Assembly (NCBI RefSeq): GCF_001053095.1
Contig: NZ_CGBP01000014.1
Location: 50,582 to 114,581, forward strand
DNA length: 64,000 nucleotides
Origin: Yersinia similis
Lineage (GTDB): Bacteria > Pseudomonadota > Gammaproteobacteria > Enterobacterales > Enterobacteriaceae
Direction: 5' to 3'
Part shown: positions 11,227 through 19,925 of the stretch, piece by piece
Layout of the letters: each line of letters begins with the position of its first letter
Position numbering within the stretch: position 1 is the first letter of the stretch
The notes under the pieces: generated by a model
What the model was told of the DNA's origin: nothing
The model's database searches: none
The model's input: only the letters and a program-made list of their open reading frames with translations
Program-made: the position numbers and the translations under genes

Positions 11227-11301
11227 TTACTCCACCATCAGCATAAAGGTGCCAACCCAAATCACTAACATAATTGAGATACCCATAAAGAAATATTTCA
11301 C
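11227..11301 (-). CDS. ypdK: Small membrane protein YpdK
   Basis: A 24-residue hydrophobic peptide, MKYFFMGISIMLVIW..., that closely resembles E. coli YpdK (start MKYFFMGIS, 23 residues), also encoded beside alaC. It uses a GTG start with AGGGGAG about 8 bases upstream and would form one transmembrane helix. The function is unknown. It is too short for routine gene calling. The surrounding spacer (11119-11590) is otherwise empty of recognisable features. Confidence 0.8.
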   Translation of the reverse strand: MKYFFMGISIMLVIWVGTFMLMVE

Positions 11302-11590
11302 TGAACGACTCCCCTTGGTGTGATTTCAATAGCAAGCTGAGACACATTCGGCATGTCGTGCCAGTCAGTCCACTGGCTCCGACAGAATGGCGCTACTGTA
11401 ATCCCAATAGGGAGAAAACTTCAATACTGTAATTTTATGTATCAGATCACATATTCATACAAAAATGGCAATAAATACCAATCAATACATATAAGTGTGA
11501 TTTATTTCACATTATTTTAAATTATCACCAAATAACAATTTGTTACTCTATTGGTGACGCGATAAGCCGTATGGCCTGATAGCCATTTCA

Positions 11591-12031
11591 TCAGACGATT
11601 TTCCGCACAGTGACATCAACTTCAAAGCCCAATAAATAAAGGGCTTGTTCCAGTGCTTCTACTTTAGAGGCGTAATAAACATCCAGCAGGCGATCCATTT
11701 GGGCTGCATTCAAACTGAGTTTGCGGGCCATATCGGCTTTGCGGGTATCACTGGCGAGCATAGCATTGTGTAATTCAGCTTTCAGGCGTACAAGAATAGG
11801 GACATGAACCGCGATATCACCCGGCTGTAGTGCTGAGGGGGCAGGGATCCGGCGGCGCTCTTCCATCTCGGCGGCAATGCCGTTTTTAATCCCCTCCTGT
11901 GCTTCCAACTCGACATCTTCAAGGGAGTATGTCACTGAACTCAATTCAGGGAAGTCACGATAATGAATATGGTATTCGCCACTGGCTTCATCAACGGTAT
12001 AACTGGCGGGATAACTGAACACGGCGTTCAC
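11591..12031 (-). CDS. HicB-family antitoxin-like protein without HicA
   Basis: The 146-residue protein has the HicB layout. The N-terminal partial RNase H-like domain contains YPASYTVDEASGEYHIHY, the FPEL turn and EAQEGIKNGIAAEMEE. A linker (RRIPAPSAL) and a C-terminal HTH (about residues 95-140, SDTRKADMARKLSLNAAQMDR) follow, close to E. coli HicB. A HicA toxin of about 60 residues would be expected immediately upstream on the same strand. No such frame is visible between 12032 and 12250, so it looks like an orphan, probably a DNA-binding regulator. Confidence 0.8.
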   Translation of the reverse strand: MNAVFSYPASYTVDEASGEYHIHYRDFPELSSVTYSLEDVELEAQEGIKNGIAAEMEERRRIPAPSALQPGDIAVHVPILVRLKAELHNAMLASDTRKADMARKLSLNAAQMDRLLDVYYASKVEALEQALYLLGFEVDVTVRKIV

Positions 12032-12133
12032 TCCTGTGAGTGCAATGAGGACGGAAGGTATCCGTATTGTACTGGTATCCGCCAGGTAATCCCCTTCTTT
12101 CTTGACCTTATAGCGTAGTGAGTCAACACGGCG

Positions 12134-12602
12134 ATGGCATTAGCGTATACCGTACTTAGCTTGGGGAATCAATCCCAAACAATTCTAGTGACACATTTGC
12201 AGCAAACGGGGCGCTTTAATGTGTTAGAGCGTATCAATATGGAAGAGCTTAAAAACGAAGCCGCTATTTCAGGGAAAAGCCCACAATTAAAAGGTGCCAC
12301 CTACGTGGTGACGGGTGATGTGACTGAGTTTGGTCGTAAAGAAACCGGGGATCGTCAACTGTGGAGCATTTTGGGCAGTGGTAAATCTCAGGTGGCTTAT
12401 GCCAAGGTCAATCTGTATATCGTTAATGGTTAATACCTCCGAAGTGGTGTTCTCTTCACCGGGGGCGGGTGAGTACGAACTGTCTAACCGTGAAGTTATC
12501 GGTTTTGGTGGTACTGCCAGTTACGACTCGACGCTGAATGGCAAAGTGCTGGATTTAGCAATTCGTGACGCCGTGAACAACTTGGTCGCAGGTATGTTTT
12601 TT
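12134..12602 (+). pseudogene. CsgG/HfaB-family protein, truncated and frameshifted
   Basis: Two overlapping frames together read as the core of a CsgG-family outer-membrane lipoprotein. The first has QQTGRFNVLERINMEELKNE...GATYVVTGDVTEFGRKE and ends at a stop after LYIVNG. The second continues with VNTSEVVFSSPGAGEYELS...GFGGTASYDSTLNGKVLDLA. Removing one base at about 12428 joins them. The N-terminal signal and lipobox region is missing (an in-frame stop lies just upstream), and the C terminus runs into the napF region. It is almost certainly non-functional. Confidence 0.75.
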
Positions 12603-12619
12603 ATTGATGGAATTACTCG

Positions 12620-13189
12620 CTATATCTGCATCTCTAATACCATTGCCGGGCACCTGAAAACGCATTCACCGCAGCCATCGCATAACTCAGGAACCAGTGT
12701 GGGCGGTTGATTGGCTTGCCAGGTCAGGGCCTGCTTCTCACAGTAATCAGCGCAGCTATCACAGTAAATATAGGTATTTTGGCAGGTATTTTTCACTGAC
12801 GGTCGGGCGGCAATCTGGAACTCGGCTGATGATAATGCTCCCGTTTGGCAAGCAGTGCTGCAAGCCTGACAGCGGCTACAATAGGGTGTCGATAAATATT
12901 GCGTCGAGAAATTTAACTCAGGCCTTTGATTGACCATCACAATCAGATTCTCCTCGCAGGCCGTCATACAGATACCGCACCCGGTACAGCTCTGTTGAAA
13001 AAGTGGTTCGCCAATGGCATATGGCGGCCGGAGGGGGGGAGGAGCGGCGATGTCAGAGGGCGCGGTTGGGGTGCTGGGCTGCACGCCTTTCAGCAAGCCA
13101 CGAAATAGCCCCCGGCGGCTGATGGTCCGGCTTTCCATATAAGCTTTATAGTAACGTTCGTCTCTAGCCACTGGTTTATTTTTTATCAC
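12620..13189 (-). CDS. napF: NapF-like 4Fe-4S ferredoxin-type protein
   Basis: Cytosolic iron-sulfur protein of 189 residues. Cysteine clusters are CTGCGICMTACEENL, CSRCQACSTACQTG, CDSCADYC and CDGCGECVFRCPA, as in NapF, which assists maturation of molybdenum reductases. The N-terminal RTISRRGLFRG stretch resembles the NapF N terminus. Its start overlaps the dmsD stop (ATGA), so the two are translationally coupled. Its place behind dmsABCD suggests it serves this DMSO-reductase-type enzyme rather than a nitrate reductase. Confidence 0.85.
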   Translation of the reverse strand: MIKNKPVARDERYYKAYMESRTISRRGLFRGLLKGVQPSTPTAPSDIAAPPPLRPPYAIGEPLFQQSCTGCGICMTACEENLIVMVNQRPELNFSTQYLSTPYCSRCQACSTACQTGALSSAEFQIAARPSVKNTCQNTYIYCDSCADYCEKQALTWQANQPPTLVPELCDGCGECVFRCPAMVLEMQI

Positions 13190-13782
13190 CGATATAGCTC
13201 ACGGGGCAGAGGAGATAACCCCAACTCTGTTTGTAGGGTTTTCAGGTAGCAAGTCGCTATCTTCGCCAGCAAGGGATAAACCGGGTATTCAACTTGGGCA
13301 GCGCTGACCTGTTCAAGATAACGGTACGCCCACGGCAGTAAATGTGCTGTTAGCAGCACGCTAGCCGCGTTCTTATTGTGTTGTTCGACTAAATTTACCC
13401 AGGACAATAGCATTAAGCCAAACTGATCTTCCGGTTCACGCAGAGGGCTTTGGCTAACCCATCCCTGTTCGGCTAAGAATTCACGGTATTGTAAGGTGCT
13501 GGCACCCATAAGAATATTTTCTTTATCCAGATAAACGGATCCCCAAGGTGGGGCAGGCATCTCACCTTGCCCTTCAAACAGAATCGAAAAATCGTACTCA
13601 AGTAATGTGGGGGAGATATCCGGCATTTGCTGGCAATATTGCACCATGCTCACATGATCGGGCCAAGGAAAAAGCTCGGCAATTTGTGGTAATAACGGAA
13701 AGAGGCGCTGTACCGTATCTGATTGCGGTGGGTAATAAAAACACGCGCCTAAAATTCGCGGCAAGGTGGTATTGAGTAGCAT
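13186..13782 (-). CDS. dmsD: DmsD/TorD-family redox enzyme maturation chaperone
   Basis: Cytosolic chaperone that binds the twin-arginine leader of DmsA and holds it for cofactor loading and Tat export. The 198-residue product shows LPRILGACFYYPP, PPWGSVYLDKENILMG and EPEDQFGLMLL, which line up with DmsD (PPWGSVWLD, EPEDHFG). The frame extends further upstream to 13860, but the extra residues would lie inside an ERIC repeat. The ATG at 13782 gives the family N terminus. It overlaps the next gene by 4 bases. Confidence 0.9.
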   Translation of the reverse strand: MLLNTTLPRILGACFYYPPQSDTVQRLFPLLPQIAELFPWPDHVSMVQYCQQMPDISPTLLEYDFSILFEGQGEMPAPPWGSVYLDKENILMGASTLQYREFLAEQGWVSQSPLREPEDQFGLMLLSWVNLVEQHNKNAASVLLTAHLLPWAYRYLEQVSAAQVEYPVYPLLAKIATCYLKTLQTELGLSPLPRELYR

Positions 13783-13803
13783 CGGGGTTATCGCTCTTAT
13801 GTG

Positions 13804-13929
13804 ATACCCGTCATATTTCAAGCTGCAGATGCGTTGGCTGCCTTCGCTCACCCCAGTCACTTACTTGTGTAAGCTCCTGGGGATTTGCTCAATTGCCGCC
13901 TTCCTGCCACTTAAATTATTTAGGATATA
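13804..13929. repeat. ERIC element between dmsC and dmsD
   Basis: A 126-bp imperfect palindrome. It begins atacccgtcat and contains ctcaccccagtcacttac and gtaagctcctgggga, the conserved inner arms of ERIC/IRU elements, and ends with the tttaggatat edge. It occupies most of the 235-base dmsC-dmsD spacer and must be transcribed if the genes form one operon. Confidence 0.9.
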
Positions 13930-14017
13930 ACGTTATTCGGGGGCTGATTAGCCACAAAAAAATAGCAGATAATCAGCGGGTAAATCACAACATGGAGTTA
14001 TAAATCAAAGTATTAAA

Positions 14018-14794
14018 TCACATTGGCACTTGCCAGAGATTATAAAAGGCAATACGCCCGGCTAATTCACCGATGATAAGCGCTGATGCACACACCACCA
14101 GTGTTACCCGTGGGATTTTGTCTTTCAGTAACGCCGCAGCGGCTACAAAAACGCCTAATACCAACAGCAGGATCTGAATTCCCCAGAATAGGGTCTGCTG
14201 GCTACTCAATTCCGCAGAGCCTTGCCCGAGGAAAGTTAAATAACCCGGTTTATTCACCAAGGTCACAATGGCACCAGCTAGCAATGCTATCGCACCAAGT
14301 TGACGTGCCCCAGTTAACATAGCGAAAGCTCCACCGCCAACCAATACCGTCATCCAAAGTTGCAATGAGGTATATGACGTATCCCAATTAGGGACCGTGG
14401 TCAGTTGATAGACTTGAGTCATTGACCAGGCAAAAGCCAGACCAACGAGCACAGTGGCAAAATTACACAGCGTCGCCAGTAGCGAATTTTTCACCAGTGT
14501 TGAGAAGAATACCGTGCCGCAAGCCATAGCAACAAACAGGCCACTGAGCAGAATTTCATTACTCATTGGCGAACGGCCAACGCCCAGTAACATATTTATC
14601 GCCCGCAAGGGTTGCCCAACATGCAGGGTGCCAATTAACAGGCCTGCCATCACTAGAATCAGACCGACAATATTGGCCTGCTTCAATTGCTGTGGCGTGG
14701 TCATTCCTAGCTTGTTACTGAGCCACACCAGTGTAAATAGCCCGACTGCGGTCTGCCCGAGCACGGTAAAAAACACTAAGGGTAATTCATGCAT
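14018..14794 (-). CDS. dmsC: DMSO reductase membrane anchor DmsC
   Basis: Inner-membrane anchor subunit that oxidises menaquinol and passes electrons to DmsB. The 258-residue product has about eight hydrophobic segments and starts MHELPLVFFTVLGQTAVG, the typical DmsC beginning. The ATG at 14794 has AAGGAGG 6 bases upstream and lies 1 base after the dmsB stop. An upstream in-frame start at 14851 lies inside dmsB and is not needed. E. coli DmsC is slightly longer (287 residues). Confidence 0.9.
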   Translation of the reverse strand: MHELPLVFFTVLGQTAVGLFTLVWLSNKLGMTTPQQLKQANIVGLILVMAGLLIGTLHVGQPLRAINMLLGVGRSPMSNEILLSGLFVAMACGTVFFSTLVKNSLLATLCNFATVLVGLAFAWSMTQVYQLTTVPNWDTSYTSLQLWMTVLVGGGAFAMLTGARQLGAIALLAGAIVTLVNKPGYLTFLGQGSAELSSQQTLFWGIQILLLVLGVFVAAAALLKDKIPRVTLVVCASALIIGELAGRIAFYNLWQVPM

Positions 14795-14795
14795 T

Positions 14796-15413
14796 TTATA
14801 CCTCCTTCGGGTTTTGGATGCGGCCTGATGTATCACCGGATGGCTTCGCATCGCGGTGGCCTCGGATCACCAGATTAGGCTGTGTCAAATGCGCATGGGG
14901 TAACGGTGCAATTGCATTTTCGTCACCGTATTTATCACGTAACACCGAGATCTCATCGAAATCCAACGCACGTTGCGGACAAGAGTCGACGCAGACCGGC
15001 TTATCCCCTTGAGCCACGCGTTCGTAGCAGCCATCACACTTGGTCATTAGCTGCTTTTTGGCATCAAATTGTGGCGCGCCGTAAGGGCAGCGCATTTCGC
15101 AATAGCGGCATCCGACACACAGATCCTGATTAACCACCACCAAACCATCTTCTTCACGTTTGTGCATGGCACCCGTTGGGCAGCCTGTTACACAGGTGGG
15201 TGATGAACAGTGGTTACAGGCAATGGACAGGTAGTAACTGAAGACATTTTGCACCCAGATATTGTCCTGTTGGGTCCAACTGCCTCCCCCGTATTCATAT
15301 ACCCGCCGCAGTTTTGGCCCAAGGTCCAGATTTTTTTCGTCCTTACAACTGACTTGGCAGGTTTTACATCCCGTGCACTTGGTAGAGTCAACAAAAAAAC
15401 CATATTGCTTCAT
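14796..15413 (-). CDS. dmsB: DMSO reductase iron-sulfur subunit DmsB
   Basis: Electron-transfer subunit with four 4Fe-4S clusters, linking DmsC to the molybdenum subunit. The 205-residue product matches E. coli DmsB in length. Cysteine motifs in order are CTGCKTCQVSCKDEK, CNHCSSPTCVTGCPTGA, CVGCRYCEMRCPYGAP and, in the C-terminal third, CDGC with CVDSCPQRALDF. It lies between dmsA and dmsC with 11 bases and 1 base of spacing, so it is surely cotranscribed. Confidence 0.95.
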   Translation of the reverse strand: MKQYGFFVDSTKCTGCKTCQVSCKDEKNLDLGPKLRRVYEYGGGSWTQQDNIWVQNVFSYYLSIACNHCSSPTCVTGCPTGAMHKREEDGLVVVNQDLCVGCRYCEMRCPYGAPQFDAKKQLMTKCDGCYERVAQGDKPVCVDSCPQRALDFDEISVLRDKYGDENAIAPLPHAHLTQPNLVIRGHRDAKPSGDTSGRIQNPKEV

Positions 15414-15424
15414 TATTCCGCTCC

Positions 15425-17848
15425 TTATGCACGTTTCACTTCAACGAGGTTGGTGTGTTGAGGATTACCTTTCGCCAATGGCGAAGGGCGTAGTGTCGTC
15501 AACGTATTGATACAGCCACCCACGTCGATACCGTCCTTGTTGAGATTACGCCATGCCCCTTGTGGCACGGCGATAACACCCGGTAATACCCGTTCGGTAA
15601 TTTTGACCGCAATATGGATACGGCCACGGCTATTAAATATTTCGACCTGTTCGCCTTGCTGTATGCCACGAGCCTGCGCATCAATCGGGTTCATCCAGAA
15701 CTGATGAGGTACCGCTTCACGCAGCATCGCGACATTGTAATAGGTTGAGTGGGTATGGCCTTTAACATGGAAGCCAGTCATTTGCAGTGGGTAGGTTTTC
15801 AGGGTTTCCTGATCACTGACGCCTTCAGGGGTTGGACAATATTCAGCCACTGCGGTAATGCGGTCACCCGGTGCCAACTGCCACTCGTGTGCGAGTGTTG
15901 CCAGTGCTTCGGAATAGATCTCAATCTTGCCTGACGGGGTTTTTAACGGGTTATTTAATGGGTCATCGCGGAAATCTTTTAACGCGATATATTGGCTACT
16001 GTCAGCAAAAACACGGTCAATAATGCCTTTGTTATTGGTGTCACTGAAAGGTGGTAGCGCCGGATTTTTATCACGCATTTTGTTATAGCTGATTTCAATC
16101 CATTCTTGCTGGGTATGTCCTTCAGTAAAGGCATCCCCCACGCCTAATTTGGTGGCAATCTCGGCTAATACATCGTATGAGGGGCGACATTCCCACAGTG
16201 GCTCAATGGTATTTTGCATCCGGGTGACATAGTGATAAGCGCCACTGGCATAGGAGTTATCAATCAGGTCATTTGATTCAACCGATGTGACGTCTGGTAA
16301 TAATAAATCCGCGTATTTCGCCGAATTGGTCATGTGGTTTTCCCAGACCAAAATAAATTCGCACAATGACTCATCTTGCAAAATAGTATTGGTTTTATTC
16401 AGGTCAGAGTGCTGGTTTGCTATAACGTTACTGGCGTAGTTCCAGAGAAACTTAATATTGGTATCCAGTTTTTCTTTATTTTTCACATGGGCATTTTTGG
16501 CAGTCATTTCAGTGCCGCGGAAAATAGCATCGGTCCACATAAAACAAGGGATGGCCGTTTTGACCGGATTTGGAATGCTGAATCCAGGAACCGGGTATTT
16601 TACGTTGCCCCCCCAGGCACCGGTATTGGTTCCGGCGCGGCCAATATTACCGGTCATCAATGGGAGCATCATAATCGATCGGGACGCTTGTTCACCATTC
16701 GCTGTGCGTTGAATTCCCCACCCCTGTGAAATCCAGGCTGCGCGGGCATTACCCAGTTCTCTGGCTAATTGAATAATACGTGTTGGTGAAATACCGGTTA
16801 TTTCACTGGCCCACTCTGGTGTTTTTTCGGTTCCGTCAGCACCCAGACCTAAAATATAATCTTTATAAGATCCATTCGCTGGGGCCGATGCGGGCAACGT
16901 GTTGGCATCCCAACCGACACAATATTGTTGCAGGAAACTTTCGTCAGTCAGATTCTCTTTAATTAAAACATGACCTAAAGCGGCGACCAGTGCAGCATCG
17001 GTCCCAGGGAATATCGGGATCCATTCGGCGTTAAGGGTGGTCACACTATCGGTCATTCGTGGGTCAATAATAATGACTTTGGCTCTGCTTTGACCCAACG
17101 CCTGAACCGTTTCAATATATTGGCCACCGCCTGACATCCGTGTTTCTGCCAGATTGTGACCAAACATCACCACCAGATCAGAATTTTTAATTTCGTCCAG
17201 CAGTGTTTCATCCAAGTTGCCGTAGACATAAGGCATGACGGTGTTGATTTGGGCAGTAGAATAAGTGCCGTGTTGATCAAGATAACCGCCGATCAAACTC
17301 AACATACGTTTACAGGCATTACGGCCTTGTAAATTAGCCCCTGTTGAACCAGAGCCATATTGATAATAAATCGCTTCGTTGCCGTATTGAACAATCGTTT
17401 TTTTCAGATTATCCGCTACGATAGTTGTGGCTTCATCCCAACTGATACGCTTGAATTTACCTTCACCGCGTTTACCCACTCGCAACATCGGATATTTAAC
17501 CCGATCCGGATTATAGGTTTTCCATCTTACTGAGCGGCCACGTAAGCAGGGGCGAATTTGGTGTAAACCAAAGGTGGAATCATCATAAATGGCTTCATTA
17601 GCAATTTTAATTATTTCACCATTTTTAACATGAACTTTTAGCGGACAGCGACTGCCACAGTTAACCAGACAAGCACTGTATTTAATGCTCTCTTCAGCCG
17701 CCGCTGGGGCTTGTTCTGATGTGGCATGAACTGAAAATGGTAGGGTGATTGAACTGGCAATTGCCGCAGCCCCGGTCACTACGGCGGATGTTTGAATAAA
17801 TTCACGGCGACTCATTGAGCCGGTGAGAGGTGTTTTATTGTTATTCAT
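15425..17848 (-). CDS. dmsA: Tat-exported DMSO reductase catalytic subunit DmsA
   Basis: Molybdopterin-guanine-dinucleotide enzyme that reduces dimethyl sulfoxide or related S/N-oxides in anaerobic respiration. The 807-residue product has a twin-arginine signal (SRREFIQTSAVV) near residues 12-25, then the 4Fe-4S site CLVNCGSRCPL...CLRGRS and a Ser-containing HGTYSTAQ segment where the Mo ligand is expected. MSGGG, NQHSDLN and the C-terminal TLRPSPLAKGNPQHTNLV block follow. The ATG at 17848 has AAGGA 8 bases upstream. The frame is open further to 17959. Substrate specificity among DmsA paralogues cannot be told. Confidence 0.92.
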   Translation of the reverse strand: MNNNKTPLTGSMSRREFIQTSAVVTGAAAIASSITLPFSVHATSEQAPAAAEESIKYSACLVNCGSRCPLKVHVKNGEIIKIANEAIYDDSTFGLHQIRPCLRGRSVRWKTYNPDRVKYPMLRVGKRGEGKFKRISWDEATTIVADNLKKTIVQYGNEAIYYQYGSGSTGANLQGRNACKRMLSLIGGYLDQHGTYSTAQINTVMPYVYGNLDETLLDEIKNSDLVVMFGHNLAETRMSGGGQYIETVQALGQSRAKVIIIDPRMTDSVTTLNAEWIPIFPGTDAALVAALGHVLIKENLTDESFLQQYCVGWDANTLPASAPANGSYKDYILGLGADGTEKTPEWASEITGISPTRIIQLARELGNARAAWISQGWGIQRTANGEQASRSIMMLPLMTGNIGRAGTNTGAWGGNVKYPVPGFSIPNPVKTAIPCFMWTDAIFRGTEMTAKNAHVKNKEKLDTNIKFLWNYASNVIANQHSDLNKTNTILQDESLCEFILVWENHMTNSAKYADLLLPDVTSVESNDLIDNSYASGAYHYVTRMQNTIEPLWECRPSYDVLAEIATKLGVGDAFTEGHTQQEWIEISYNKMRDKNPALPPFSDTNNKGIIDRVFADSSQYIALKDFRDDPLNNPLKTPSGKIEIYSEALATLAHEWQLAPGDRITAVAEYCPTPEGVSDQETLKTYPLQMTGFHVKGHTHSTYYNVAMLREAVPHQFWMNPIDAQARGIQQGEQVEIFNSRGRIHIAVKITERVLPGVIAVPQGAWRNLNKDGIDVGGCINTLTTLRPSPLAKGNPQHTNLVEVKRA

Positions 17849-17985
17849 CAACATGATCCTTGCGGAAATAAAAGAGCAGGACATCCCTTTTTTACTTGAC
17901 GTTGCCGTGGTGTTAGCAACAACGCCAATGACTTTGGGTATAGAACTGTAATGCTCCACCTTAGGAAATAAGTTGTTGCTTTTAT

Positions 17986-17999
17986 ATGATGTAAATCAA
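17986..17999 (-). promoter_or_regulatory. Candidate FNR site upstream of dmsA
   Basis: On the minus strand TTGATTTACATCAT matches the FNR consensus TTGAT-N4-ATCAA at 9 of 10 positions, about 138 bases before the dmsA ATG. DMSO reductase operons are activated by FNR without oxygen. The remaining AT-rich spacer (18000-18310) holds nothing else I recognise. Confidence 0.6.
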
Positions 18000-18315
18000 T
18001 CAAGCCCACATAACAAAAATATAATGGTGATTTATGTGAAAATGGCGAGGTTTATTAATTGTTTGCTACGATAAATTAACTATTCTTTATACATTAAATC
18101 AATCTATTATCGTAGGGTAAAGAGGTAATAAAGAATCAATATCAAATGAGAGCAGTGTTTTATTGGTGTCAGTTTGTTTTTTTATTTAATTTATTTCACT
18201 TGTTTTGAGAAAAGTCTCATTTTTTTGATTAAATAATATTTATCTCTGATTGCTCTTTCTGTTTCATTAGGTCGTCCCCCCCTTCTATTGAGTCATATTA
18301 CACAGCAGAGCCACC

Positions 18316-18510
18316 ATGAAGAAAGCACATGCCTTGAAACTCAGACCTCACTGGTTTGCCCGAGTTTGAAGGTGGCCGATAGGTGAAGGCTGTTTGTCGT
18401 AAGAATGGCATGTCAGATTTTTGCGGCTATCACTGGCAACCGAATATTGCGGTATGGCACTCTGACACATCAAGTACATGCAAGGGCGCGAAGAAGAGAG
18501 CCCACGACCA
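18316..18510 (+). pseudogene. Decayed IS3-family orfA fragment
   Basis: Pieces in two frames resemble the HTH transposase subunit of IS3-type elements. VKAVCRKNGMSD (about 18381-18416) corresponds to the common EVCRKHGISDATFY motif. YCGMAL-stop-HIKYMQGREEES (about 18447-18503) corresponds to YGGM..SD...LEEEN. Several stops and a frameshift separate them. No orfB and no clear terminal repeats are seen. The spacer up to 18678 is otherwise empty. Confidence 0.45.
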
Positions 18511-18678
18511 CCCAATGGGGTTAGTACTATATGTGGTAATGAAAAAATGTAGTAATAACAAAATACCGTGGTAATAAAGAAATATCTGAAAAAATCAGTT
18601 GGTGGTAGTATTCCCCCCCAAATTCATTTAAAAAAGAGATAATGGAAAATAATTTTTTTGGCCGGAACCGAATAAATA

Positions 18679-19527
18679 ATGGGACACTCATTGCAAGAAG
18701 TGTTAGATGCTGTAGAAAGAAATCCATACATCAATAGCGAAGATAAGACGCGTCAACGAAATAATGTTATGCGTTCTACTATGTACAATAAACAGAATGA
18801 ACTGGATCAAGTAAAAAATAGCATTGCAAGTAAATTTATTAAATGGAGCCTTATAAAGGATCAATTTATCAGTGAGGTGACACGTTATTCATCGGATATG
18901 AGTGCCAAAGTAAATACTGGTGAAATAACGACTGAGACAGCGATAAAACTATTGGATAAAGAGTTGTCCGATTTGAGAAATCAAGATGAAGAAATGACAA
19001 GGGAAAGAGTAAAGCAGGCTGTCATTATTAAAGCTTCAGTAAAGAAAAATAATGATGTAAAAAGAAGAGAAATTGTAAGTTTAACAATTGCTGGCGTTGG
19101 ATTTGTTACCGCAGGTTTACAAATTGTGGCTGGTGTTGGGATGGTTGGAAGTGTTGCGGGAACCATCCCTGGTGCGTTATTGATAGCGCATGGTACAAAC
19201 AATATTATTGAGAATGGCTATTATATTTTGTATAGGGAGTCCTATACTGGTCCCCTTAAATTTCTATATGAAGGTGTAGGTGCTCAATTTGGGCTGAGTA
19301 AGAGTGATGCAGATGTTATGTATACTGCGGTAGATATTGCGTTATCAATAAATGGAATAATGAGTTATAAATTAACGGAAGATGCTGCACGATTATATCG
19401 CTATGTAAATGCAGATCTGTTATGGGGCTTGAAGTCAATGGGAATTAAAAATATGACTACAGCAGAAATATTGCTTGAGATTGTTGGTGATATTAATACT
19501 GCAATTAGTCAGGTAAGGAATTACTAA
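18679..19527 (+). CDS. DUF4225 protein, candidate T6SS-linked effector
   Basis: The 282-residue product has a charged, helical N-terminal half (residues 1-130) and a hydrophobic Gly/Ala-rich segment (about 133-175, SLTIAGVGFVTAGLQIVAG then PGALLIAHGTNNIIENGYY). The tail contains SKSDADVMYTAVDIALSINGI. This pattern matches my memory of DUF4225 proteins, often near T6SS or toxin loci. The stop codon overlaps the start of the next gene (TAATG), so the two are translationally coupled, as in effector-immunity pairs. Codon use is AT-rich. The ribosome site is weak (GGAACC, 12 bases). Toxic activity is not shown. Confidence 0.7.
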   Translation: MGHSLQEVLDAVERNPYINSEDKTRQRNNVMRSTMYNKQNELDQVKNSIASKFIKWSLIKDQFISEVTRYSSDMSAKVNTGEITTETAIKLLDKELSDLRNQDEEMTRERVKQAVIIKASVKKNNDVKRREIVSLTIAGVGFVTAGLQIVAGVGMVGSVAGTIPGALLIAHGTNNIIENGYYILYRESYTGPLKFLYEGVGAQFGLSKSDADVMYTAVDIALSINGIMSYKLTEDAARLYRYVNADLLWGLKSMGIKNMTTAEILLEIVGDINTAISQVRNY

Positions 19528-19802
19528 TGGTGACTCTTTATTTTTTATTTTCAATATTGTTAATGGTTTTAAATTTTATTCCTCTGCGTAAGTTATTGCT
19601 ATCAGAAGAATATTATCCACATATTTATGCTATTCTAATCTCATGTATACCCGCAGTTTTTCATTTTTATGTGCTAAATTATGAAGAAATACCTTTTCTA
19701 AACATAGATGTATCAGAAAATGACACAATCATTTATATGTCTTTAGTATTAGGTTATTTAAGTGTTATTCCTTATATAGCCGCAAGGCGTATGTATACGT
19801 AA
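19527..19802 (+). CDS. Small three-helix membrane protein, candidate immunity protein (copy 1)
   Basis: The 91-residue product has three hydrophobic segments (about residues 3-20, 31-52 and 68-87) and a short basic end (AARRMYT). I recognise no named family. Its ATG shares a base with the stop of the DUF4225 gene, indicating coupled translation. A close second copy lies 446 bases downstream, with most residues identical, including the FLNIDVSENDT segment. If the DUF4225 protein acts on membranes, a membrane immunity protein would fit, but that is inference from layout. Confidence 0.7.
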   Translation: MVTLYFLFSILLMVLNFIPLRKLLLSEEYYPHIYAILISCIPAVFHFYVLNYEEIPFLNIDVSENDTIIYMSLVLGYLSVIPYIAARRMYT

Positions 19803-19809
19803 ATAATAA

Positions 19810-19828
19810 GGGGTGGGTAGGCCACCCC
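19810..19828. terminator. Hairpin after copy 1 membrane protein gene
   Basis: GGGGTGG (19810-19816) and CCACCCC (19822-19828) form a perfect 7-bp stem with loop GTAGG, directly after the stop. A near-identical hairpin follows the second copy, so this is part of the duplicated unit. Confidence 0.65.
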
Positions 19829-19911
19829 CGAATAAAGGAATACATAAACTAATACCTTATGCTATAGCTACAGGTTCCTGTCATATTATGGTTACATGTG
19901 ATGATTTTTTA
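19829..19911 (-). pseudogene. Remnant of an hcp 3' end
   Basis: On the minus strand this stretch reads ITCNHNMTGTCSYSIRY then a stop. It aligns with ITWNHNVAGTSGYSIWDDRVY at the C terminus of the intact hcp at 20284-20763. Nucleotide similarity covers about 80 bases, including the 3' flank. It is the tail of a second, otherwise deleted hcp copy. Confidence 0.8.
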
Positions 19912-19925
19912 ATGGAAAATTATTT

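Noticed and set aside
12032..12133. Possible HicA remnant upstream of the HicB-like gene
   Set aside because: The minus-strand frame here (VDSLRYKVKKEGDYLAD...) shows no HicA features such as the conserved His region.
13783..13860. N-terminal extension of DmsD in the longest open frame
   Set aside because: It reads through an ERIC repeat and has no match to the DmsD N terminus. The ATG at 13782 fits the family.
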